Positions 9,501-17,900 of a stretch of DNA of 19,960 nucleotides are shown here, piece by piece. The DNA is from Verrucomicrobiales bacterium. GTDB taxonomy: Bacteria; Verrucomicrobiota; Verrucomicrobiia; Verrucomicrobiales; DEV007. Numbering within the stretch: position 1 is the stretch's first letter; the number at the start of each line of letters is the position of its first letter. Below the pieces are notes generated by a model. That model was not told where the DNA came from. It was given only the letters and a program-made list of their open reading frames with translations, and ran no database searches. The DNA lies in assembly GCA_013911195.1 (NCBI GenBank), contig JACETS010000025.1:1-19960 (forward strand), in the 5' to 3' direction. The position numbers and the translations under genes were made by a program.

Positions 9501-10272
9501 CCTTATCGTAAATTTCATAGAAAGGCTTAAACTCAGGCTTAAGTGCGGGTTTTCCTTCGGCGGTTCGATAAGTAGCCTCTTTCGCAGATGGCAACCCCCC
9601 CGCCCTTATGAGACGATTAGTCAGGAGATAGTAATCTAGGTCTCCATCATTATCATAGTCTGCAAAATGAGCTGACAAGCTGGCGTCCTTAACATCTATT
9701 CCCGCTGACTGACCTGACTCAGAAAAATTACCCTTACCATCATTAATATATAGTAAGTTTGGCTCGTCGTAATTACAGACATGAATATCTAGGTCCCCAT
9801 CATTATCAACATCAACAAATTGCGCCGAACAGCTCCACTTCCCTGAAGCAGAAACACCAGCCGACTGAGTAAAATCTTCAAACTGAAGTTTTCCTACCTG
9901 CCGATAAAGAACACTATCTCTCGGACCACCGGTGCAATAAATGTCATCCCAACCATCTCCGTCAATATCTCCAACGGCAATACCTCCGCAAGCATAACCC
10001 AAAATATAAAGTCGACTTAATGGGTGCTCATCATCAACAACATTAACAAATGAAACACCTGTGTCTTCAACTTCTAGGGGAGAAAAGAGACTCTCAAATT
10101 TTTGTGCTCGGGATTCATGCGAATAAAGAACCTGAATCTGACCAGGTTCAATTTGTAAATTTTGAGGAGACGGAACAGACGTATCTAGGCTCTGCTTAGA
10201 GCCGCAAGAATTGATTACCAATAACATGCATACCAGCATTAACTTGGGAATCTGTTGAGGGGATTTTTTCAT
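6502..10272 (-). CDS. Giant FG-GAP/VCBS lipoprotein: two propellers, two ASPIC/UnbV modules
   Basis: A 1256-aa predicted lipoprotein. The signal segment MKKSPQQIPKLMLVCMLLVI leads to the lipobox INSC (Cys23), which supports this ATG. Propeller 1 has calcium loops starting at 102, 154, 205, 304, 356, 436 and 532, then UnbV module 1 at about 561-645 (FGIGATVKI...VLEVKWPDG). Linker 665-700 holds FFDDFKLQPLLPNKLSHFGP. Propeller 2 has loops at 705, 757, 817, 882, 933, 1071 and 1135, then UnbV module 2 at about 1167-1252 (INVRWPDGKETV). Between the fifth and sixth loops of propeller 2 lies a conserved insertion with ILPVRGKSCSQNAMP (986-1000), also found in the 1164-aa paralogue at 14944-18438. It is likely surface-exposed; the ligand is unknown. 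The gene diverges from the EEP-family gene across 112 bases and heads the run toward the 747-aa gene. Confidence 0.93.
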   Translation of the reverse strand: MKKSPQQIPKLMLVCMLLVINSCGSKQSLDTSVPSPQNLQIEPGQIQVLYSHESRAQKFESLFSPLEVEDTGVSFVNVVDDEHPLSRLYILGYACGGIAVGDIDGDGWDDIYCTGGPRDSVLYRQVGKLQFEDFTQSAGVSASGKWSCSAQFVDVDNDGDLDIHVCNYDEPNLLYINDGKGNFSESGQSAGIDVKDASLSAHFADYDNDGDLDYYLLTNRLIRAGGLPSAKEATYRTAEGKPALKPEFKPFYEIYDKGGKQYTIRTIGRPDRLFENDGKGRFRDVTKEAGISDLAYGLSAAWFDYDSDGLIDLYVANDFQDPDYFYRNNGDGTFTNVIKSAVPHTTWFSMGSDVADLNNDGLLDFFVLDMAATTHYKAKIAMGDMSTFKDFMDESDPRQMMRNALFINSGTSRFMESAWLSGLAASGWSWAAKLSDFDEDGLTDVYVTNGMSANVRNPDVRLPVMVNGERKMLPYSQRMLFGKEEWQLWKESGLQKDNNQAFRNLGNLKFDDVANDWGLDHEGASYAAATSDLDRDGDLDLIVASLDEPVKILRNNNVGNSLTVSLRGNSSNRFGIGATVKIKTTDGEQLRLMNPMTGYASSNGPMIHFGLKDVKAIDVLEVKWPDGFKHSFNDLKSNSHYVISQSNSEGDREPKTLITSTNTSFKEVTGISAAKHSETFFDDFKLQPLLPNKLSHFGPGLAVGDVNLDGVDEFIVSSAKGEPLSMHFQNADVISSKIIPSAEVHSISEDMSPLIFDADKDGDMDLYVVSGGVESEQGSPELTDRLYLNDGQGNYELAPADSLPKLNFSGSAVAASDFDRDGDLDLFVGGRLRRGEYPMSPRSVFLRNDTGDNNVARFTDVTTELAKGLERCGMVTGALWSDANGDGWQDLLLSIEWGPVKIFLNKEGRLVDATRQAGLSDYNGWWNGLSARDIDGDGDMDYVVTNFGLNTKYHPSKKKPVQIYYGKFGDSKKASIVEAKVSEDCILPVRGKSCSQNAMPYLAQKFPTYDSFASATLTDIYTQSSLQQAQAFQVNYLESAILINDGEARFKVKPLPELSQISPGFGVVATEVNGDGNADIYIVQNFYHPQRETGKMAGGLSVLLLGDGAGSFDQVWPNQSGLIVSEDARGLSSCDWNNDGWVDFVVSVNNGKMKLFENNPDPSNQLNSLKVRLSYAQGNPNGVGSKVSVIMEDGTVQSDEVSAGGSYLSQSSPDLFFGVGLEKKIKSINVRWPDGKETVNEYKKGENIINIRRNVN

Positions 10273-10320
10273 GATTCCAAATCTGTAAAGAATTCACTGC
10301 AATTCTTCACAAGGGCATAT

Positions 10321-10349
10321 ACAATACTGATTATTAGTCAATTAGGCAA
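10321..10349 (-). promoter_or_regulatory. Candidate sigma70-type promoter for the 1256-aa lipoprotein gene
   Basis: On the minus strand TTGCCT (10344-10349) is followed after 17 bases by TATTGT (10321-10326); each hexamer matches its consensus at four of six positions. The -10 lies about 48 bases before the ATG. A competing reading uses TTGACT (10336-10341) with TATGCC (10314-10319) and a 16-base spacer. Both lie in the 112-base gap that must also drive the divergent gene at 10385. This is pattern matching only. Confidence 0.25.
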
Positions 10350-10384
10350 ACGCCAAGTACTAGAAATCAAAACCAAAAAAAACT

Positions 10385-11347
10385 GTGCATAGTGCGAAAA
10401 TATTCATTTTCTTAAGTGTTTCTTTTATTTTTTTATCACATTTATCTCAGGGTAAGGAAAATTTAACTCTGAGGGTGATGACTTTTAATATATGGGTTGG
10501 AGGTTCTGCAGGGAAGCAACCAGTCGAGCAAACGACTAAGGTAATTCGTGAATCCAAGGCAGATATCGTTGGTATGCAAGAAACGATGACAGGCGGACAA
10601 GACACTAGTAAAATAATTGCTGATTCACTTGGCTGGCATCACTTTGCTCAAGGAGGCAATACTTCGGTTCTTAGCCGATATCCGATTGAAGGCAGCAGCC
10701 CTAACAAATGGGGAGTTCTAATTAATATTGAAAACAAGACTAGGGTTCACTTTTTCAATATTCACTTTAGACCTTCGCCCTACCAACCTTACCAATTAAA
10801 AGGTATCCCTTACGGCAATGCTCCATTCATTAAGACGGAAGAGGAGGCGATACAATGGGCAAATAAAGCTCGTGGAGATCAGGTTGACAGAATGTTCGTC
10901 GATATTAATCCCATACTAAAAGAAGGAACCCCTATCTTTATCACCGGTGACTTCAACGAACCATCTTTTCAAGACTGGACACTGAGAGCGGCAAAAAAAA
11001 AGATCATTCCCATACCCGTAAAATATCCTGCAACATTCAAAGTGGTCGGTGCTGGCTTTACAGATACTTTTAGAAAAGTCCACCCTGATGAAATTAAAAC
11101 TCGCGGCTACACCTGGACAAATAAAACAACGCCCCAGGATCCAAATGATTTTCATGACAGAATCGATTTTGTCTTCTCTAGAGGAGTCGAAGTGATCGAT
11201 AGCCAGGTCGTTGGCGAAAATCAACAAAACGCAGAAATAGTCGTGAGCCCCTGGCCTTCAGATCATAGAGCAGTTATTTCGACGGTAAAAATCAAGCCCA
11301 TGGAAAAGCCTAATGATAAAGCTTTGCCATTAGACTCGAAACAATAA
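10385..11347 (+). CDS. Secreted endonuclease/exonuclease/phosphatase (EEP) family enzyme
   Basis: A 320-aa predicted exported metal-dependent phosphohydrolase; members cleave phosphodiester or phosphomonoester bonds in nucleic acids, lipids or inositol phosphates. The start is GTG. An in-frame TAG at 10361 blocks longer forms, no upstream ATG exists, and the next in-frame ATG (residue 32) would cut into the catalytic core. Residues 1-23 are a signal peptide. EEP motifs are complete and in order: MTFNIWVGG (Asn35), VGMQET (Glu66), NIHFRP (His127), ITGDFNEP (Asp189, Asn191), DRIDFVF (Asp261) and PSDHRA (Asp293, His294). All positions expected for Mg-dependent catalysis are therefore present. 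The substrate is not predictable. No Shine-Dalgarno is seen; an A-rich tract (10363-10382) precedes the GTG. The gene converges on the 883-aa gene with nine bases between stops. Confidence 0.9.
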   Translation: MHSAKIFIFLSVSFIFLSHLSQGKENLTLRVMTFNIWVGGSAGKQPVEQTTKVIRESKADIVGMQETMTGGQDTSKIIADSLGWHHFAQGGNTSVLSRYPIEGSSPNKWGVLINIENKTRVHFFNIHFRPSPYQPYQLKGIPYGNAPFIKTEEEAIQWANKARGDQVDRMFVDINPILKEGTPIFITGDFNEPSFQDWTLRAAKKKIIPIPVKYPATFKVVGAGFTDTFRKVHPDEIKTRGYTWTNKTTPQDPNDFHDRIDFVFSRGVEVIDSQVVGENQQNAEIVVSPWPSDHRAVISTVKIKPMEKPNDKALPLDSKQ

Positions 11348-11356
11348 AAAGCTATC

Positions 11357-14008
11357 CTACTCAGGAAGAGAAATCAGACGAACCCTGTAAAAGAGTCTGG
11401 GCTCTCCTAAAGAAGCGGCCCCTTCATCAATGAAGATACTTTCTGTATCCTCAGCGATGATCGAATCATCTAGTTCTTCCCAGAAACCCTCATCAGCATC
11501 CTCTCCTCCTAACGCAGTACTTCTGTCTACAGCGTATAGAGCACCCAAGACAGCATTCCATGATAAACGAATTTCGTCCTTCTCATTATCAATTTCAAAA
11601 CTTGTTATGCTGAGAGGATCAGGTCCTGCAGGAGATGAAATTTTTAGGCTAACATCATCAATGTACATGACTTCGCCACCCACAGAATTAGCACCAACAT
11701 CCTGAAAGCTCCAAATAGGAAGCATTGAAATTACTGGCTCTCCATCATTTGCGAGCTCTGGAATTTCACCTTTTGCTTTGACTTGGAACCAAGTATCGAC
11801 AGGAATATCACCGACTTTGGTAATGGCGTGAGCCTTAGCACCTTGAGTAATACCATTCCATCGTAAAATCATGCGGACTGTATCATCGGGTGCCATTCCA
11901 CCTTCAGAGGGTCGATAATACCAAGCTGAATACTCATAAGCTTTACCAATCATTTCAGGAGTCACTTCTAATGATTGTGGACTATCAGGAAGGGCAGGAG
12001 GGGAAGGTGCGGCAAGTCGAGCCTCACCCCATTGTTGCCCAGCTAAAAGGTTAAACTCTCCAGCACCTTCTCCGGAGCGCACTGTTTCAGTAGTGTGATT
12101 AAAACGAGCATTATCACGCCAAGCTGTCAGATCACCAGATTCAAAGTCTCCATTAATGATGAGCTCTTCACCATTAAATGGCGCTAGAACTGAACCACTT
12201 AAGTTAACCACAACCTCAGGATCACTTTCGTCATCACTTTCTAGTGACAGGCTTGCCTCAAAAAGTCCAAGACTAACACCTGGATCAAAAATAAGATCTA
12301 GGCTAGCATTTTCACCCGGTGCAATCTTCAAAGGAAAGGTATCTTCCGGGAAACTATAAAGATCTTTGTTTGGACCGGTGAAAGAACCGGCACTGATATT
12401 GAGATCTATCGTTGAACCTGAATTTGAAATCTCAACCTTTTGAATAAAAGGACCTTCTCCTTGAGTTAGTTCCCCATAATGAAGAATGGAATTAACCGCA
12501 AGATTAGGATCTTCGTCAGGCACCGTGACTTTTAGCTTGAAATTATCAATGTAAGCGGCGACTCCGGGTACAGCATCATTAGTTTTGTCATAAAAACTAA
12601 GAATCGGGATAACTGTTTGAAGCGGATTGCCATCTCTATCTGCATCGGCCAAAACTCCAGTCATATTGAGAGTGTGCCATGTGTCAGCTTCGAGAGAGTC
12701 CCATTCCCATTTCTGGTTTTTTGCACCCTGAGTGACACCGTTCCATCGGATGATCATGTTAAATCGGTCAGGACCATCAGCTGAATTAAAGGTAGTATCA
12801 TTAGGAATATAAAGATCGATCTGCATATCAAATGTTTCTTGTCCTGGGACTGTCTCTGCAGGAATATCCAATGTGCCAGGCCATGGGGCTCTGACTTCAC
12901 CCCAAGGGCTAGTACCGCTCGGGTCTCCAATATTAATCGAGCCCACATTACCACGACCAGAATCCGCAGGGTCAGTAACAATAGTCACTTTACCTGCATT
13001 GTTGCCGTCTCCTAACCCACGGATATTATCAAAATTATCCTCGAGTAATACGATAACATTAGCCTCACCAACCTGACCGCTCAAGTTGACTTGCACATTA
13101 TCGTCATTAGATATGATTTCTAAAGCAGCCTCAAAGAGTCCAATTTCACCATCAGGATCAAATAGAATTTCCAAATCGATACTATCCCCGGGATCAATGC
13201 TCATAGGTAATTCTGCAGATACTGAAAATGAATCTTGGTTAGCTCCTGAAATATTAAGGGCTGTAACTTCTAGGATTTCATCCTCACCATCATTGGTGAT
13301 AGTTAAGGCCTTGGTGTAAGGTCCTTGTCCTTGTTCTAAATCGCCAAAAGCGAAATCTGCACTCACGGCTAAGTTAGGATCATCGGGCTCAGGTGGAATT
13401 GAAACTTCAAGGGCAAAATTGTCGATGTAGGCAGCAACACCTGCATCAGCATTGTTGGATCGATCGTAAAAACTTAAAATAGGAATTATGGAAGTGGTGA
13501 TTTCGTTGTTATTATCCTTAGCTTGAATTGTTCCAGAAAACTCGAGGGAATGCCAAGTGTCTGCCTCTAAAGAATCCCATTCCCATTTTTTGGTAGCTGC
13601 TCCCTGCGTCACCCCGTTCCACCTAACGATCATGTTGAATCGGTCAGGAGCTCCGTTGTCAGCAGGATCTGTATCAAACGTCGTATCACTCGGAATATAA
13701 AGGTCAACTTTCATTGTGTAGGTATCCTCTCCGGCCACCGTTTCGGTTGGAAGATCGACAGATCCAGGCCAAGGTGCCCTGACTTCTCCCCAAGGGCTAG
13801 TACCACTAGGGTCTCCAATATTGATTGATCCTACATTACCACGACCAGAATCTGCTGGATCGGGGACAATGGTGAGTTTTCCTGCGTTATTTCCAGTACC
13901 AAGGCCGTCAGTGGTGTCAAAATCATCTTCTAGAATAATAACATTCTGAGCATTCATAGATACGACGAGTATCAGTGCTGAGAGTATAGTAGATAGTAAT
14001 AGTTTCAT
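11357..14008 (-). CDS. Secreted multidomain protein: three jelly-roll-like modules with two Ig-like (choice-of-anchor D) domains
   Basis: An 883-aa exported protein; the signal peptide is about residues 1-20 (ending SMNA). Unit 1 (23-315) joins a beta-rich module containing FNMIVRWNGVTQGA (124-137) to an Ig-like domain of the ASPM/SPD-2/Hydin, choice-of-anchor-D type (211-312). Unit 2 (about 317-608) repeats both. A third, divergent module (612-792) begins with NGDFESGDLTAW, a pattern typical of CBM4/9-like jelly rolls, and retains MILRWNGITQGA (713-724). Residues about 797-880 form a C-terminal Fn3-like segment (RLSWNAVLGALYAV...RLFYRVRL) of a kind common at the ends of Verrucomicrobiota secreted proteins. 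No PEP-CTERM tail or catalytic motif is visible. Carbohydrate or matrix binding is inferred only from the fold-like pattern. It follows the PEP-CTERM gene by 99 bases. Confidence 0.87.
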   Translation of the reverse strand: MKLLLSTILSALILVVSMNAQNVIILEDDFDTTDGLGTGNNAGKLTIVPDPADSGRGNVGSINIGDPSGTSPWGEVRAPWPGSVDLPTETVAGEDTYTMKVDLYIPSDTTFDTDPADNGAPDRFNMIVRWNGVTQGAATKKWEWDSLEADTWHSLEFSGTIQAKDNNNEITTSIIPILSFYDRSNNADAGVAAYIDNFALEVSIPPEPDDPNLAVSADFAFGDLEQGQGPYTKALTITNDGEDEILEVTALNISGANQDSFSVSAELPMSIDPGDSIDLEILFDPDGEIGLFEAALEIISNDDNVQVNLSGQVGEANVIVLLEDNFDNIRGLGDGNNAGKVTIVTDPADSGRGNVGSINIGDPSGTSPWGEVRAPWPGTLDIPAETVPGQETFDMQIDLYIPNDTTFNSADGPDRFNMIIRWNGVTQGAKNQKWEWDSLEADTWHTLNMTGVLADADRDGNPLQTVIPILSFYDKTNDAVPGVAAYIDNFKLKVTVPDEDPNLAVNSILHYGELTQGEGPFIQKVEISNSGSTIDLNISAGSFTGPNKDLYSFPEDTFPLKIAPGENASLDLIFDPGVSLGLFEASLSLESDDESDPEVVVNLSGSVLAPFNGEELIINGDFESGDLTAWRDNARFNHTTETVRSGEGAGEFNLLAGQQWGEARLAAPSPPALPDSPQSLEVTPEMIGKAYEYSAWYYRPSEGGMAPDDTVRMILRWNGITQGAKAHAITKVGDIPVDTWFQVKAKGEIPELANDGEPVISMLPIWSFQDVGANSVGGEVMYIDDVSLKISSPAGPDPLSITSFEIDNEKDEIRLSWNAVLGALYAVDRSTALGGEDADEGFWEELDDSIIAEDTESIFIDEGAASLGEPRLFYRVRLISLPE
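12185..13060 (-). repeat. Repeat unit 2 in the 883-aa gene (module plus Ig-like domain)
   Basis: Second copy, residues about 317-608, in the same domain order as unit 1. The jelly-roll-like part is much better conserved between units than the Ig-like part: DRFNMI, RWNGVTQGA, KWEWDSLEADTWH and AAYIDNF are shared. The two copies abut with almost no linker. Confidence 0.85.
13067..13942 (-). repeat. Repeat unit 1 in the 883-aa gene (module plus Ig-like domain)
   Basis: In-gene repeat covering residues 23-314. A 72-base stretch (13790-13861) aligns without gaps to 12902-12973 in unit 2 at 63 of 72 bases by my own count. The matching proteins share the SGRGNVGSINIGDPSG and PWGEVRAPWPG segments exactly. 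Confidence 0.85.
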
Positions 14009-14107
14009 AGTGATGTGAAAGACTTAGGAGATTATTAGCTCCTTAATGAATGTAAGTTGAATGCTTTAATCTAAATAAGAAAAAAGCCCAATTTATAATA
14101 CGTAAGT

Positions 14108-14830
14108 TTAGCGTCTGCGACGTCTAAGAAAAACAAGAGACCCAAGAAGTGCTAGAACTCCGACACTTGGCTCTGGTATAACAGCACTTGTAGTGGTAGT
14201 AATGCTTACATTGTCAATGTAAGCAGCAATTCCTTCTGCTCCGTTATTTGATCTATCGTAAAAACTAAAAATTGGAATGATTGAGGTCGTTGGGTCACCA
14301 TTATTATCGTTCTCTTTGATAAGGGTATTGAACTCTAGAGAATGCCATGTGTCTGCAGCAAGTGAATCCCAGTTCCATTTTTTGGTAGCAGCACCTTGAG
14401 TAACACCATTCCAACGAACAATCATGTTGAATCGGTCAGCGGCACCATTACCTGAGACATCGGTATCGAATGTTGTGCCACTTGGTATGTAAAGATCAGC
14501 TTTGATGGTCAAGGTATCTACACCGGCAACGGCAGTAGATGGAAGATCAACAGAACCAGGCCAAGGGGCTCTGAGCTCGCCCCAAGGAGAAGTTCCTATA
14601 GGACCACTTCCGTCCTCTTTGAGTTTACCAATGTCAACTGCACCAACATTTCCACGACCAGAACCAGCAGGATCAGCAACTGAAGCAGTCTTCGCAGCAT
14701 TATTTCCGGTACCGAGACCAGCTTGTGCACCAGCTCCAATGTCATCCCAGTTATCTTCGAGGATAGTAACAGCACCATTGGCTGCGAGTGATATGGCGAG
14801 TGATAAAATTAAAATTAATGGGGTTTTCAT
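14108..14830 (-). CDS. PEP-CTERM surface protein with a single MIxRWNG module
   Basis: A 240-aa protein from the chosen ATG at 14828-14830. An in-frame ATG seven codons earlier (14849-14851) is possible, but the downstream start gives a standard signal peptide, MKTPLILILSLAISLAANGA. Residues about 21-212 form one module like those of the 883-aa protein (GRGNVGAVDIG, SPWGELRAPWPGS, DRFNMIVRWNGVTQGAATKK, ADTWHSLEF, AAYIDN). The C-terminus is a textbook PEP-CTERM sorting signal: VIPEPSVG, a hydrophobic helix and a run of Arg residues (236-240). Family knowledge says such proteins are processed by an exosortase (EpsH/XrtA type) and displayed or released at the surface, often with an exopolysaccharide. 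No exosortase gene is in the window. It lies 99 bases before the 883-aa gene and 113 bases after the 1164-aa gene. Function is unknown beyond the module relationship. Confidence 0.9.
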   Translation of the reverse strand: MKTPLILILSLAISLAANGAVTILEDNWDDIGAGAQAGLGTGNNAAKTASVADPAGSGRGNVGAVDIGKLKEDGSGPIGTSPWGELRAPWPGSVDLPSTAVAGVDTLTIKADLYIPSGTTFDTDVSGNGAADRFNMIVRWNGVTQGAATKKWNWDSLAADTWHSLEFNTLIKENDNNGDPTTSIIPIFSFYDRSNNGAEGIAAYIDNVSITTTTSAVIPEPSVGVLALLGSLVFLRRRRR

Positions 14831-14943
14831 CGTAAGTGACAAAATTATCATCTAAAACTCTATGAATCAAGGCCAAAGGGAAGAATTTAAAAACTTCGGG
14901 CTCGAAATAGATTTACGAAATAATCTTGTAAACACCCTATTAT

Positions 14944-17900
14944 TTAAGGGTTTTTATTTTCTTGAGAGCGAAACACTTCCAATTCTCCATTATTTTGGCC
15001 GAGAAGAAGCTCAATATTTCCGTCATTTCCGAAATCTTCGAGCACAATTCTCCTCGAATCAGCTCGAGTAAAAAAGCCACTATTTTTGGGCCAAATCTCT
15101 TTTAAAGTTTGGTCAGAATTTATCGTAATAACCACCCCGAGCCCTGCATTCATTCGACCAGTTTCACGCTGAGCAGCGTTAAAATTTTGAGCTAAAATAA
15201 TTTCATTTGAACCATCATCATTCACATCCGCAAAACTAATGTCCATAACTGGTGCCATTTGGGAAAGAAATGGAAGAGGCTCGGCGGTAAACTGCCCTTC
15301 ACCATCATTGCGAAAGATCATTGATTCTAAAGTATTGATTTCAAGTCTCTTGGAGTCTTCTATTGCTTGAGGAGTATAAATTTCATTAATGGTTTTACTG
15401 GCGAAAGAAGAATAAGTTGGAACCGACTTCAAAAGGTGCGGCATAGCGGTCGTCGAACAACTACGCCCTCGAACTGGCAATAAGCGACCTTCCTTAAATT
15501 GTGCTTCAACCAATTGGAGTGTTCCAGTGTTGCCAAAATCAGAGGCGAAAAGAGTAGCGGGTTTTTTAGTCGATGCAGAATATTTGGTATTCGTTCCAAA
15601 ATTACCAGCGATAATGTCGTTATCTCCATCCTTGTCGATATCAGTTACGAGTACACAATTCCACCAACCGCTAAATTGATCGAGTCCCATATTTTTTGTA
15701 ACTTCCTGAAAACCATTTTCTTTGTTCTGATAGACACGAACCGGACCCCACTCAGATGACATTATAAGATCTGCTCTTTTATCTCCATCAACGTCAGCCC
15801 ATTTGACGTCAGTTACCATACCCGAAGATGTGACTGGAGACTCAACCTTGGAAAATTTACCACCCTCATTAATAAGAAGAGCACTCTTCGGTTCCGTTGG
15901 GTATTGACCAGGTACGAAACGAGATCCTATGAATAAATCAAGATCACCATCTTGATCAAAGTCATTGGCAGCAACCCGACTCCCGCTAAAGGTTAACTTA
16001 GGAATTACGCCATCAGCTGCTCTCTTGAGCTCGCCATTACCATCGTTAAGATAAAGTCGGTCCTGATAGTTGTTGTGCGCTGCGGGCTGACTCGCTCCTC
16101 CACTCACTACATAAAGGTCTAAATCGCCATCACGATCCACATCAAGCCATAGAGCATCTACATCCTCATAAATTTGGTCTGATTTGAGAGCCTGTGAAGA
16201 TACTCTTTCAAATTTACCCTGATTTTTCTGTAAAAAGATAGCACTTTCCCTGTCTCTTGCAGCACCTAGGAAAACATCTTTATCCCCGTCACCATCAATG
16301 TCACCTAGAGCCAAAGCGGGTCCAAATCTCGACAGTCGGTTAGGAAGTAGTGGCTGAGATTTAAAGTCATCATAAAAATTCTCCCTATGCTCAAAACGAA
16401 TACCTAGGGCATCATCAACCTTGCTAAATAAATTAATCTGCTTGGCCCCTTCAGCCTTATTCTTTGGGCTATCAACATTTTCAGATATTTGGTAGTGCCA
16501 ACCGGACTCAACATTAATCACTCTCTGACGATAGCCACTGGGCCAATGAATTATAATTTCTTTGGGTTTTCCCCAAGACGTTGGCCAACCAAAATGAGTC
16601 ACTGGTTCTGCGCCACTCATATATCCACGAGAGCTTGTGACTATACGGTTCATGATCTGTCCCTCTGACATCTTCAAAGTCAGCCTCGCCCCAAGACCAT
16701 GGTAATTACTCTCCTGACCAATCAGACTAATAATTAACGAATGATCTTCTTCGGATTCGTTAGTGGTATTCATATAAATTCCGACCGGGTCATTCATATT
16801 GTTTACAACAACATCAAGGTCTCCGTCCCTGTCGAGATCCGATAGTATAGCTCCATGACTAACCGTTTCATCATCAAGGCCCCAGTCTTGACTTAAATTG
16901 TTAAACTTGAAGTTGCCTAGATTTCTAAAGGCGAGATTCTTTTCCTTGAACCTCGGTGAATCGAGAAACATTTTTCTTAATTCCTCGGTAGTAGCACCCT
17001 TAAGACCCGCCTGTTGCATTCTGATAGTTTGATCCGAATCCTGCACGTTTCTTTCAATTCCATTGGTGAAAAAAGCATCTTCAAACCCATCATTATCAAG
17101 GTCCCCAAATATAGCAGCCCAGGTCCAATCGGTGCTGTCAATACCAGCATGAAATGCCACGTCAACAAACTTACCAGTTCCGGTATTCACATGCATAACA
17201 TTTCGCATGTATTGACGAGGCTCTAAATTATCAAGAAACCATGCCGTATCGATCATCGCTCCCATCATGGTCTTTTGTTTGTAATGGGTAGTGGCTGACA
17301 TGTCTGTACTTAAGTAGTCAAAAAGCCCGTCGTTATTGATATCAGAGAAATCAGATCCCATTGAATTCCATGACGTATAGGCCAAAGCGTCTTCAGTGAC
17401 TTCAGTGAAGGTCGAATCACCATTATTACGGTATAAATGGTCAGGGGTATGAAAGTCGTTAGAAACATAGAGGTCAGGCCACCCATCATCATTATAGTCC
17501 CACCACACTGCGGCGAGGCCATGTTCCCTCTCAATTTTAATACCAGATTTTCGGGTTACGTCGACTAACTTGGGCATACCTCCTGCACTTAGGCCATCGT
17601 TCCGAAAAAGACGATCATAAGTACCAAGCTCACGAGGCAAGCCATCTATCATCACAAATTGGTCAGCCTGGCTCGGGTGAGCCCTAACGATCCCATTTTC
17701 GTCTTTTTGGGTTAGTACTTTTCCATCAAAAATTTCATTCATCTGAACAAGTCTTGTTGCAGTGCGATAGAAATCGAGATCACCGTCATTGTCGTAATCT
17801 GCAAAAGCTACCATAGTGGGAGCTCGTAAGGAGTTCTTGGATCCTCCAACAAACCCTCCCTTGAAAGTGCCATCTCCTTGATTCATATAAATTTCGTCAG

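Noticed and set aside
14024..14043. Small inverted repeat AGGAG/CTCCT in the 99-base gap before the 883-aa gene
   Set aside because: Five paired bases with an eight-base loop and no T-run on the relevant side; too short to be called an operator or terminator.
14052..14095. Possible minus-strand terminator (GGGCTTTTTT) after the PEP-CTERM gene
   Set aside because: A T-run after GGGC is present at about 14083-14091, but I could not find a complementary GCCC arm just before it, so no stem forms.
14862..15071. 69-aa plus-strand frame between the PEP-CTERM and 1164-aa genes
   Set aside because: Most of it overlaps the 3' end of the 1164-aa gene antisense; it has no signal peptide, domain or ribosome-binding site, and only about 80 bases lie outside a better gene.
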